Assembly: GCA_013821455.1 (NCBI GenBank)
Contig: JACDGS010000005.1
Span: forward strand, 1 to 64,000
Source: Chthoniobacterales bacterium
GTDB taxonomy: Bacteria; Verrucomicrobiota; Verrucomicrobiia; Chthoniobacterales; UBA10450
DNA length: 64,000 nt
Reading direction: 5' to 3'
A program made the position numbers and the translations under genes. Position 1 is the first letter of the stretch. Every line of letters begins with the position of its first letter. This document shows positions 52,205 to 60,392 of the stretch, in pieces. The notes below the pieces were generated by a model. It worked only from the letters and a program-made list of their open reading frames with translations. It searched no databases and was not told where the DNA came from.

Positions 52205-52704
52205 TCCAGAAAAAAGTCTGCATGATCGGAGCCTCCGGTGTGGGCAAGACCAGCCTCGTGGCCAAGTTTGTCCACAGCATGTTTTCCGATAAGTACCTAA
52301 CGACTGTAGGTGTAAAGATCGATAAGAAGACCGTCACCGTCGATGGCACGGAAATGATGTTAATGATCTGGGATCTTTCTGGCGACGATGACTATCAGCG
52401 GCTGCAAACTTCCTATCTGCGCGGGACGAGCGGTTATCTCCTCGTATGCGATGGCACCCGCGCGATAACTCTCGACCAGGTGATCGAAATCCAGGAACGA
52501 ATCACCACCACCGTAGGTCCCGCGCCTTTCCTGCTCGCGCTGAACAAAGCCGACCTCACCACGCAATGGGAAATCAATGATGCGCGCATGACCGATCTCT
52601 CCGCGCGCGGCTGGAAGAACTATAAGACGAGCGCGAAAGAAGGTGCCAGCGTGGAAGAAGTGTTCGTCGAGCTGGGGCGGATGATGCTCAAACCAGCCGC
52701 CTAA
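52201..52704 (+). CDS. Ras/Rab-like small GTPase
   Basis: A 167-residue protein. All G motifs are visible: G1 GASGVGKTSL, G2 Thr in LTTVGVKID, G3 WDLSGDDDYQ, G4 NKADL, G5 TSAKEG. The usual catalytic Gln after DxxG is replaced: DLSGDDD where Ras has DTAGQE. Intrinsic GTPase rate may therefore be low (inference). No lipidation motif at the C-terminus, so membrane recruitment would need a partner such as the OmpA protein. Start overlaps the OmpA stop (ATGA); stop is in a copy of the 9-bp word. Confidence 0.9.
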   Translation: MIQKKVCMIGASGVGKTSLVAKFVHSMFSDKYLTTVGVKIDKKTVTVDGTEMMLMIWDLSGDDDYQRLQTSYLRGTSGYLLVCDGTRAITLDQVIEIQERITTTVGPAPFLLALNKADLTTQWEINDARMTDLSARGWKNYKTSAKEGASVEEVFVELGRMMLKPAA

Positions 52705-52711
52705 CGAGTAA

Positions 52712-53833
52712 ATGTCTACGCCCGACTCCCCGGCCAGCGCCGTGCTCGATGCTCTCGGCTACGCGCTTTTCTTGCGCGATGAGGCGGGCGAGCTGCGCCT
52801 GCACGGAAAACCTGCAACCTGGCTAAGTTCCCTCTGGCCCGGCCTAACGAGTATAGGTCTATCCATGACTGTGGCCGAGGCTTCACCCTTTTTGGAAAAT
52901 TTCCTCGTTGATGCCGCGGATTGCTGGGCTTCCGGTGGCTCCGCCCGCGTCTTGTCCGGGCCGTGGATAGAACAAGCCCCCGATGGCTCTGAGATTTCTC
53001 TCGAAGCCACGGCACTAACACTTGATGGCCAAGCCGCCCTCCTGCTCGAAAAGCTCGGTGAAGTCTTCGAAGCGAAGAAGTCGATGCTGCAAAAGGCGCG
53101 CGAGACCGTCATCGCTTACCAGCGTTTAAATTCCGAGACCCAGAAAAAGGAGATTCTCCTCAGCTGCGTCGCCGAAGAGATGAATGCCGCGCTGGCTAAT
53201 GCTATCACTGCGTTGCGCCTGATCGAGATGGAGAAACACTCCGCGCGCGCGCAACAACTGCTCGGCCTCGCTTTACGCGCGACCGAAGAGCAACAGGCAC
53301 TCATTAACAAGGTGCTCAACGTCTTCGCCGCCGAGTTAAAGGAGCTCTATGGCAGCCCGGGCAGCAGTGATTCCGCGTCATCGTTAGGCGAAGCGCTGCA
53401 CCAGGCCGGAGAGAATGTCGCGGGGAGTTTTGAGGAGAAACGAGTGCAGTTACATTGGCCTAACGAGTCTAAGACTGAAATTTATGCGGCGATGGATTCA
53501 GGTCATCTCGTCCGGGTTGTGACAAGCCTTCTGGAAAACGCCCTGGAAGATGCGCCATCGCGGGGAGAGGTCTCGGTCGAGATAAGCGACAAAGGAGAAA
53601 GTGTTCTTCTTAGAGTCATCGATAACGGTGCGGCTTTGCCCGGTAGCGTAGCCTATAATCTCTTTTCCAAAGACGTGAAAGCGACCGACAAAGCGTCCCC
53701 GGGCAGCTTGCGCCTGCAATTTTGCCGAATGGCGGTGGAGAAAGTTCAAGGTGAGTTTGGCTACGAGCCGCAAGGGCAACGCGGTAATTGTTTCTGGATT
53801 CGCCTTCGCCAGGTGACCAAGTCTGCCGCATGA
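52712..53833 (+). CDS. Histidine-kinase-like protein lacking the phospho-histidine
   Basis: A 373-residue soluble protein. An N-terminal PAS-like region (1-110), a helical dimerisation-like region about 130-215, then a GHKL ATPase-like fold about 220-370. At the H-box, the sequence reads SCVAEEMNAALANAI, where active kinases have (S/A)HE(L/M)xxPL: the His is Glu. The N-box LLENALEDA is good; the G1 box is VIDNGAALP and the G2 region PGSLRLQFCRMA is degenerate. It may bind nucleotide but should not autophosphorylate on His. Its stop overlaps the next start (ATGA). Confidence 0.75.
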   Translation: MSTPDSPASAVLDALGYALFLRDEAGELRLHGKPATWLSSLWPGLTSIGLSMTVAEASPFLENFLVDAADCWASGGSARVLSGPWIEQAPDGSEISLEATALTLDGQAALLLEKLGEVFEAKKSMLQKARETVIAYQRLNSETQKKEILLSCVAEEMNAALANAITALRLIEMEKHSARAQQLLGLALRATEEQQALINKVLNVFAAELKELYGSPGSSDSASSLGEALHQAGENVAGSFEEKRVQLHWPNESKTEIYAAMDSGHLVRVVTSLLENALEDAPSRGEVSVEISDKGESVLLRVIDNGAALPGSVAYNLFSKDVKATDKASPGSLRLQFCRMAVEKVQGEFGYEPQGQRGNCFWIRLRQVTKSAA

Positions 53834-55149
53834 AGACGCTGGTCCTGATCGAGAGCGACTCACTCACGCGGACACTTATCTCTGAGTGCCTGACGGGTGA
53901 GGATTGGTGTGTGCTCGAAGCCGAGGATGGTCAGGCTGGTCTCGACCTCGTCCTAAAACATCGCCCGACCGCAGTTATCTGCGATTTGCGCACCCCCAAG
54001 CGCAACGGTTTCCAAGTCTGTCGCACTATCCGTGAGCAAGCTTCGCTGAAACCTACCCGCGTCATCCTCATGACCGTAAGTCGTTTCGCGAACGATCGTG
54101 AGACAGCTTTCGCCACCGGCGCGGATGACTATCTGGTCAAGCCCATCGTGCCGGCAGAGTTACTCAAGATGCTCGCGGCCTCAGGTGAGAACGGCAATGC
54201 CGCCCCGGAAACACCACCTTCACAGCCTGTCATAACTGGTCCTACACTTGTCCGCTTTTGGGGCGTGCGCGGTTCCATTCCTTCCCCTGGTAATGAGACG
54301 GCGGGTTACGGCGGTAACACTTCTTGCGTCGAAGTGCGCGTGGGTGACCAGATCATTATCCTCGATGCCGGCTCGGGTATTCGGCGGCTGGGTCAGTCAC
54401 TCATGAAAGAAGTAGGTGAGGAGGGTCTCAATGTGACCATGCTCATCACTCATACGCACTGGGATCATATCCAGGGCTTTCCCTTCTTTGTCCCCGCCTA
54501 TCATCCAAAAGTTAACATTCGTATCCTGGGTTATGAAGGCGCCGTTCACGGCTTGCGTGGCGCGCTCTTTGAGCAAATGCAGACTGCCTTCTTTCCCGTA
54601 GGACTAAATCAAATGGCGACTCATCTGACTTTCGAAGAAATGGATGATATGCAGTTCGACCTCGGTGGTTCCGTCAAAGTGAGAACCATGTTCGCCAATC
54701 ATCCGGGCATTTGTCTGGGTTACCGACTTACTACTCCGCACGGCGATATCGTTTATATGCCGGATCATGAAGCCTACGAACGCTGTGAGGTCGAGCGACA
54801 AAAAGCCGAGAAAGATAACTCTTCCACGGGCCTTGAGTATGCGCGTTTGCAGGATGACAAGGTTGTAGAGTTTTTGCGCGGGGCCGAAGTAGTTATTGCC
54901 GACTCGCAGTACGATGCCATCGAATACCCAACTCGCCGTGGCTGGGGTCATACCTGTGCCGATGACACTGCGCAGCTGGCCGCGCGCGCGGGTGCGAAAC
55001 GCGTCTATCTCTTCCACCACGATCCCGACCATAACGACGAGAAAATGGCAAAGATGATTGCGAGTGCGCAAGAAGGTGTCAGGCAAAGCGGCAGCTCGAT
55101 TCAAGTTTTTGCCGCGCGCGAAGGCGAAACCGTGATCCTAGGCGAGTAA
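53830..55149 (+). CDS. Response regulator fused to a metallo-beta-lactamase-fold hydrolase
   Basis: A 439-residue protein starting MKTLVLIESDSLTRTLISEC. Receiver domain 1-125 with phospho-acceptor Asp in VICDLRTPKRNG and switch Lys in YLVKPIVP; short linker; MBL domain from about 140 (VRFWGVRGSIPSPG, THTHWDHIQGFPFF with the HxHxDH zinc motif, FANHPGICLGYRL, YMPDHEAYER, late His in LFHHDPDHND). The MBL type matches phosphodiesterase-like hydrolases, so the output may be a nucleotide or RNA cleavage rather than transcription. Codons differ from upstream genes: no copy of the 9-bp word lies in this gene. Confidence 0.85.
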   Translation: MKTLVLIESDSLTRTLISECLTGEDWCVLEAEDGQAGLDLVLKHRPTAVICDLRTPKRNGFQVCRTIREQASLKPTRVILMTVSRFANDRETAFATGADDYLVKPIVPAELLKMLAASGENGNAAPETPPSQPVITGPTLVRFWGVRGSIPSPGNETAGYGGNTSCVEVRVGDQIIILDAGSGIRRLGQSLMKEVGEEGLNVTMLITHTHWDHIQGFPFFVPAYHPKVNIRILGYEGAVHGLRGALFEQMQTAFFPVGLNQMATHLTFEEMDDMQFDLGGSVKVRTMFANHPGICLGYRLTTPHGDIVYMPDHEAYERCEVERQKAEKDNSSTGLEYARLQDDKVVEFLRGAEVVIADSQYDAIEYPTRRGWGHTCADDTAQLAARAGAKRVYLFHHDPDHNDEKMAKMIASAQEGVRQSGSSIQVFAAREGETVILGE

Positions 55150-55159
55150 CTAACGGAGA

Positions 55160-56461
55160 TTAGGCAGACGGTCTCGGAATTGGTTGCCGCGCAAGCACCG
55201 CCTTCCTGCGCCCGAGCCACAGACTTAACACACACCACGCCGCCGCCAGGGGCACTGCAACCCAGGAAATGCCGGTAAGTCCGAGCCCAAGCCAGCGCAG
55301 CGCCGGATAGGACCATGCGCCGATCTGATCGCCCGTGCGATAGACGAAGGTGTCCATAAAGCTCTTCGCCTTATACTTATCCTCCCGCCGCAAGACAGTG
55401 AACAGCACTTCCCGCGCAGGCCGAGACACAGCGTAATTCATGGCCCGTCGTAGCACTTGGAAGAAAGCCAGTAGAGAAAGGACGGGCATTATCGCCAGAG
55501 CAGCGAATCCGACCAAGCTAATGAGCGGTAACATAGCCAGGGTGAGACCTACACCTAGCCATTTTAGCAGCCTTCCGGTGAGAAAGATCTGCACTAACAC
55601 TGTGAGGATGTTTACCGATAGATCGAGCTGTGCGAAGAAAGCAGTGCGCGCGGCGCGATCGTGAAACTCATGCGCAGTAATATCGGCCTGTTGGAAGTAA
55701 ACCAGCGTCGCGGTGATCGCGTGCAAGAGCATGAAGGCACAAATACCGAGTAAGTAGGGTGAGCTGAAGACGTGCGAGATACCCGACCAAAGATTACCGC
55801 CAATCGGTCGCTCTGCATCCTTGCGCTCTTTCGCATCTTCGCGTCGAAATCCAGTAGGAAAGAAGCGCACGCACCATGCGCCGGCCTCGAGCAGGATGGC
55901 TGAAAGAATGAGCAGGTTAGCCGTTCCGATTTTCTGCACGAGAGAGGCAGTCAGTGTTCCACCGAGGATACCGCCGAGTGTCCCTCCGACACTGATAAAG
56001 CCAAAGAGTCTCTTTCCCTGATCGCTATTGAAGATATCAGTCATAAAAGCCCAAAAGACAGTTACGACAAAGAGATTGAAAACACTTACCCAGACATAGA
56101 AGCCGCGACCTACCCAAATCGCCTGAGTAGAACTAGCTGTCCGCATGAGAAGGTAAAACGCCGCGAGGTTGAGGATGAAGAAGCGATAGGACAGCGGAAT
56201 GAATTTCCGTCGCGACATTCGCGCGACGATGGCGGAGAAGAGCGCGTTGGCGATGAGCATACCCGCCAGCGTCGCGCTGAACATCCAGGAGAGATTTTCC
56301 ACGCCGCCCGCCGCGCCAATATCATCACGGATCGGCCGGATTACATAGTAGCTTGCGAGGACAATGAAGTTGAAGAGGAAAGCGAACCAAAGCGCGCGCA
56401 CTTCCTCCGGCCGGACATCAACGATCCTGCGCTGCCAGCTAGCGAGAAGTCCGCGCATCAC
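55160..56461 (-). CDS. MFS-type transporter, nucleotide transporter-like
   Basis: A 433-residue protein with about 12 hydrophobic helices. The N-terminal block ALWFAFLFNFIVLASYYVIRPIRDDIGA resembles the NTT/Npt-like ATP:ADP antiporter branch and its MFS relatives, with the RPxRD pair typical of that branch. Substrate unknown. Convergent with the signalling operon (10-bp gap). Rich in TAG/CTA words and lacking the 9-bp word, unlike most of the window. Confidence 0.75.
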   Translation of the reverse strand: MMRGLLASWQRRIVDVRPEEVRALWFAFLFNFIVLASYYVIRPIRDDIGAAGGVENLSWMFSATLAGMLIANALFSAIVARMSRRKFIPLSYRFFILNLAAFYLLMRTASSTQAIWVGRGFYVWVSVFNLFVVTVFWAFMTDIFNSDQGKRLFGFISVGGTLGGILGGTLTASLVQKIGTANLLILSAILLEAGAWCVRFFPTGFRREDAKERKDAERPIGGNLWSGISHVFSSPYLLGICAFMLLHAITATLVYFQQADITAHEFHDRAARTAFFAQLDLSVNILTVLVQIFLTGRLLKWLGVGLTLAMLPLISLVGFAALAIMPVLSLLAFFQVLRRAMNYAVSRPAREVLFTVLRREDKYKAKSFMDTFVYRTGDQIGAWSYPALRWLGLGLTGISWVAVPLAAAWCVLSLWLGRRKAVLARQPIPRPSA

Positions 56462-56496
56462 GCCTCTAACCTCTTGGCCTGTAAGAAGGACTAAGT

Positions 56497-57645
56497 CTAC
56501 TTAGTCTCCGTGGCCATCGTGATGACCACTTTCCCTCTGGCGTGACCCTTCTCCAGGTAGCGCAGCGCTTCGGCGATCTGACTTAGTGGATATGTGCGAT
56601 CGATCACGGCTTTTACCTTCCCGGACTGCATCAGGTCCGCCACGGTCGTCAGGTCGTTTTTCGTTAGGTCTGCCATCATCATACTCATCTTCTGGCTGAT
56701 GAAGGGCGAGAGGAGAAGCGCTTTGAGCGGACGAGCCATCGGACCTATCAAGCCATTGTCGCCAGGGCCGCCGCCCCCGATCATGACGCAGATACCTTTC
56801 GGTTTAAGCACTTGTTTGAAGCCTGACAACGGCTGGTTTCCTACATTGTCGAGAATGAGGTCGTAGCGTTCGCTTCCTTTGGTGAAATCTTCCTTCGTGT
56901 AATCGATGACGTGATCTGCACCGAGCGAACGCACTAAGTCCAGGTTCTTAGTGCTACATACTCCGGTTACGTCCGCGCCGAAAGACTTAGCGATCTGCAC
57001 CGCGAAAGTACCAACACCACCGGACGCGCCGTTGATCAGGACCTTTTGCCCAGCCTGAATCCTTCCCGTGTCCCGCAGCCCCTGCAAAGCGGTAACTCCT
57101 GCGGTAGGAATCGAAGCGGCCTGCTCGAAGGTCAGACTCGCCGGCTTCAAGACGATGGCGCGATCGGCGCGCGCACACACATACTCCGCGAATGCGCCCT
57201 GCTTCCCACCGAAGACCTCATCGCCGGGTTTAAACTGCGTGACATTTTTGCCAATGGCCTCGACCACCCCGGCTAGGTTTATACCCAGGCGCGGCTGCTC
57301 TGGTTTGCGCAAACCTACTCCCATCGCACGCATAACGTAGGGAGTTCCTTCCAGGTAATGCCAATCAAGCGGATTGACGGAAGCGGCGTGGACTTTGATC
57401 AGGATCTGATCGTCGTTAGGAACAGGCTTCTTAATGTCTCTAACTTCGATTACATCCGGCGATCCATAGTTAGTATAGATCGCTGCCTTCATATGTGGCT
57501 CTCCAGTTTCGATAGCTTCCTGGCGGGCGCCAGTAGCCCACGCATAGATGGCTAGGACTCCTACCAGTCCGATGATGAAATAGAAGATCCACCGAATCTT
57601 GAATTTACGGCGTCGTGGCGATGTCTTTGTCGTGGATTGAGTCAT
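56497..57645 (-). CDS. Membrane-anchored NAD(P)-dependent MDR oxidoreductase
   Basis: A 382-residue protein. An N-terminal basic patch and one transmembrane helix (IRWIFYFIIGLVGVLAIYAW) precede a quinone-reductase/zinc-free alcohol dehydrogenase fold: MKAAIYTNYGSPDVIEV, HAASVNPLDWHYLEG, PGDEVFGGKQGAFAEYV, and the nucleotide-binding NGASGGVGTFAVQIAKSFGA. Catalytic zinc ligands of true alcohol dehydrogenases are absent. It reduces activated alkenes or quinones by family analogy. The anchor is unusual for the family; a second Met (MKAAIY) would give a soluble form. Confidence 0.85.
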   Translation of the reverse strand: MTQSTTKTSPRRRKFKIRWIFYFIIGLVGVLAIYAWATGARQEAIETGEPHMKAAIYTNYGSPDVIEVRDIKKPVPNDDQILIKVHAASVNPLDWHYLEGTPYVMRAMGVGLRKPEQPRLGINLAGVVEAIGKNVTQFKPGDEVFGGKQGAFAEYVCARADRAIVLKPASLTFEQAASIPTAGVTALQGLRDTGRIQAGQKVLINGASGGVGTFAVQIAKSFGADVTGVCSTKNLDLVRSLGADHVIDYTKEDFTKGSERYDLILDNVGNQPLSGFKQVLKPKGICVMIGGGGPGDNGLIGPMARPLKALLLSPFISQKMSMMMADLTKNDLTTVADLMQSGKVKAVIDRTYPLSQIAEALRYLEKGHARGKVVITMATETK

Positions 57646-57705
57646 ATCGGATGTTGTTAGAGGTGTCGTGTAATGGTCGTTAAGATCTGGAATGAAGTCG
57701 ATGAC

Positions 57706-58618
57706 TCATAGCGGGCCGTGGTATCGGCGCAACCGCACCGTCACAGCGAGGAACGCGACGGCAACAATAAGTCCCAGCCATAATCCTGGGCTGCTTAGGA
57801 ACTTCATCGGAGCAAGGTGAGCGATGCGAATCGAACATCGGAATTAGCGCACCCTTTGGCTGCGGGACAATGTCAAAAGCGACCTCTTCGCTGCCAAAGA
57901 GTCGGCTTCCGAGTAGCTGGGCAAAATGCGCGGTATTGAATGCCAGCTTCTCCACGATGCAGATAGCGAGCCATGGCAGCACGGCCCAAAGGAAGGTAGC
58001 GCGCCGCGCCCAGCTCGAGACGAGCAGGAGCCAGCCATAGATAGGTATCGACCATAACACCGAGGTAATAATTCCGTAGAGTTGGATCACTGACATTTGA
58101 AAGAACGGCAGTCGGGCAAAAGTGGTCGCAGCTAATCCGCTCGGTAGCAGAACGACCGTAGAAATAAGGAGAATGACTAACTGAGTCATCTCGATAGCTG
58201 CGAAGGCAATCAGGGGCAGAATGGCCAGCGGAAGAAGGAGCTTGCTGAGCACAGTCGTGAGGTCGGAGACCGGGAGGGACTTCCAGAAAAGAATGCTGCG
58301 ATCGCGGCGTTCGCCGTGGAGCGCGTCGAGGCAGTAAAAGATGCCAACGAGAAACGCTGTCAGTAGTAAGGCGATCGCAGCGGCATCATACGGCTGCTCG
58401 ATAGTCGCTTGTTGCTGGTTGAGGTCGAGAAGGAGAAGCGCGCGCCGGCGATGCGGCAATCCTATCGCGCTGATCATAAAGCCCAAGATTGTAAGGGCAC
58501 TAACCAGGAGTGGCGCTATGTAGATAGAACGGTTTTCCCATAACTCGCGACGCACCGACCAATAAAGTGGTCGAGTAGGAGCTGTGTGAGTAGTCGCTGG
58601 ATCTGAGTTATGACTCAT
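57706..58618 (-). pseudogene. ABC transporter permease, frameshifted near its end
   Basis: The first 275 residues have six or so helices (APLLVSALTILGFMISAIG, AIALLLTAFLVGIFYC, LPLAILPLIAFAAIEMTQLVILL). After GALIPMFDS the frame runs into a hydrophilic tail with no family look. The neighbouring frame continues FLSSPGLWLGLIVAVAFLAV then VRLRRYHGPL and stops at 57706-57708: the expected last helix and basic end. One base gained or lost near 57820-57835 explains this. Translated as is, the protein ends at 57680. It overlaps the ATPase gene by 4 nt. Confidence 0.75.
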
Positions 58619-59490
58619 TTCTTAGCTCCTTCTGGTTGGGCCGTCTTATGACTCATCATCGCGACAAACAAATCTGCGATGCCCGGCTTCCGCACTTCGC
58701 CGAGCGCGGCGAGTTGCTCGCGTTCTATTTGATCGAACAACAGGACACTGCGGCCAAAGACGGGACGTTCGTGGAGAGGATGAAGCGCGCGGGCCGCGTC
58801 GAGCTGCTCAGGGTTCACCATCACCTCGAGGTAGCGTGTCTCGAATTCTTCCATGCTACACGCGAGGACGATGCGGCCGCGGTCGATGAACATAAGATCT
58901 GTCAGGACGTCCTGGATCTCTTCGACCTGATGAGTGGTCACAACGATGGTGCGACCGCGATCAAAGTAATCGTTGAGCAAGGAATCGTAGAACTGTTTGC
59001 GATAGAGAAGGTCGAGACCCAGCGTCGGTTCGTCCAGGATGAGTAACTTCGCATCGATGGCCATCACAAGAGCCAGGTGTAACTGAGTAACCATGCCCTT
59101 AGATAACTGTCTTACTTTGCTCTTAAGCTTGATCTCGGTCCTGGCGAGAAAGCCTTCGGCCTTGGCGCGATCAAAGCGCGGATGCACACCCGCGACATAG
59201 TCGAGAGCTTGGGAAACGCGCAGCCATCTTGGCAATACCGCGACGTCCGCGATAAAAGAGACATCGCGCATGAGTTGGTCGCGATCAGTCCAGGGATCGC
59301 GTCCCAACACTCTTAGCTGTCCTTCGTAAGGAGTGAGACCGAGAATCGCATCGAGCGCGGTCGTCTTACCAGCGCCGTTAGGACCGATTAACCCAAGGAT
59401 GCGACCTTCCGCCACCTCTAGGTCGATGCCATCGAGCGCGATGGTTTCGCCAAAGGTCTTGCGCAGTCCACGTGCTTCTATACAAGCCAT
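58615..59490 (-). CDS. ABC transporter ATP-binding protein (YtrB-like)
   Basis: A 291-residue ATPase: Walker A GPNGAGKTTALD, Q-loop DVSFIADVAVLP, signature QLSKGMVTQ (LSKGM for LSGGQ, common in this branch), Walker B LLILDEPTLGLD and the H-loop TTHQ. It drives the adjoining permease. The set GntR-ATPase-permease matches the YtrABC type operon, induced in Bacillus by cell-wall antibiotics (known there). Start lies 4 bp after the regulator gene's stop. Confidence 0.9.
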   Translation of the reverse strand: MACIEARGLRKTFGETIALDGIDLEVAEGRILGLIGPNGAGKTTALDAILGLTPYEGQLRVLGRDPWTDRDQLMRDVSFIADVAVLPRWLRVSQALDYVAGVHPRFDRAKAEGFLARTEIKLKSKVRQLSKGMVTQLHLALVMAIDAKLLILDEPTLGLDLLYRKQFYDSLLNDYFDRGRTIVVTTHQVEEIQDVLTDLMFIDRGRIVLACSMEEFETRYLEVMVNPEQLDAARALHPLHERPVFGRSVLLFDQIEREQLAALGEVRKPGIADLFVAMMSHKTAQPEGAKK

Positions 59491-59494
59491 GACT

Positions 59495-59881
59495 CTAGCC
59501 TTTCTCCTTTGAGCCTTTCACGGGACGGCTTTTGGCTGCTTTGATCAGTTCTTTTGTCGTTAGGCCAAGGCGCTGAATGGTCGCGGCGATGCGCGGCCAT
59601 TGTTCGGCGAGAAACTTCTGACGCTCTCCCTTCAGCAGGAGGTTGCGCGCGCCGGCGTTGATGAACATGCCCAGCCCGCGCCGGCTCTCGACTAAGTCTT
59701 CGTCCACCAGTTGCTGGTAGGCTTTGAGGACAGTGAGCGGATTCACCCGATACTCGGCCGCGACATTGCGCACCGATGGCAGCGGATCGCCTTCCCTGAG
59801 GAGGCCGTCGAGAATCATGGCAACAACGCGATGCCGCAGCTGGCGGTAAATTGGCTGAGTGTCGTGCCATTCCTTATCCAT
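59495..59881 (-). CDS. GntR-family repressor, YtrA type
   Basis: A 128-residue protein from MDKEWHDTQPIYRQL (an ATA/GTG-type start four codons earlier is possible). Winged helix at about 8-75: YRQLRHRVVAMILDGLLREGDPLPSVRNVAAEYRVNPLTVLKAYQQLVDEDLVESRRG, with a short C-terminal dimerisation helix. This short form lacking an effector domain is the YtrA subfamily. A strong palindrome lies 25 bp upstream of the start, so autorepression is likely. Confidence 0.9.
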   Translation of the reverse strand: MDKEWHDTQPIYRQLRHRVVAMILDGLLREGDPLPSVRNVAAEYRVNPLTVLKAYQQLVDEDLVESRRGLGMFINAGARNLLLKGERQKFLAEQWPRIAATIQRLGLTTKELIKAAKSRPVKGSKEKG

Positions 59882-59905
59882 TCCGGGTGTCACCGTCGTC
59901 CTTCA

Positions 59906-59933
59906 TTGGTGATATAGTCAACTATAACACCAA
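59906..59933 (-). promoter_or_regulatory. Palindromic operator for the GntR repressor
   Basis: TTGGTG-A-TATAGT-CA-ACTATA-A-CACCAA: two 6-bp arm pairs in perfect inverse order, only the four spacer bases unmatched. It resembles known YtrA-type operators with TATAGT-like half-sites. It contains TTGACTATA-type promoter words on the - strand, so bound repressor would block RNA polymerase. Confidence 0.75.
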
Positions 59934-60048
59934 AGCTCTGGCAAGCTTTATTTCTGATTTCTTTTTGGCTTTGGGTCTCGGGCCGCAGGCCTGCAACGGT
60001 CGCGGCCACGTGCTAGAGTTAGCCGAGATCTTAAGGAGACGCAGAACG

Positions 60049-60327
60049 ATGAAAGCAACCTGGCATGGAACCACCCTCGCAGAGAGCGACGACACGGTCG
60101 TCGTTGAAGGCAACCACTACTTTCCGGCCGACTCAATTCGGCACGAGTATTTCCGAGAGAGTGAGGAGCACAGCCATTGTCCCTGGAAAGGCGAAGCCAG
60201 TTACTACGATATCGCAGTTGAGGGCGAGGAGAACAAAGGCGCCGCCTGGTATTACCCAAAGCCGAAGGAAGCCGCGGCTAACATCAAGGGCCGCGTCGCC
60301 TTCTGGAAAGGCGTGACAGTTAGTTAA
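60049..60327 (+). CDS. DUF427 protein
   Basis: A 92-residue soluble protein. The ATG is fixed by an ideal ribosome site AAGGAG at 60033-60038, 10 nt upstream; longer in-frame starts run back over the GntR operator. The family block is complete: MKATWHGTTLAESDDTVVVEGNHYFP, then HCPWKGEASYYDI and AAWYYPKPKEAA. The Cys-Pro-Trp-Lys-Gly motif is the hallmark. Biochemical role unknown. Single gene between divergent GntR and convergent transporter. Confidence 0.92.
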   Translation: MKATWHGTTLAESDDTVVVEGNHYFPADSIRHEYFRESEEHSHCPWKGEASYYDIAVEGEENKGAAWYYPKPKEAAANIKGRVAFWKGVTVS

Positions 60328-60392
60328 ACGCCTGCGTCCGACGAGTAGTCTGCTCCGACAACGACGTCCTTCGACTTTCGCTGCGCGTCCGC

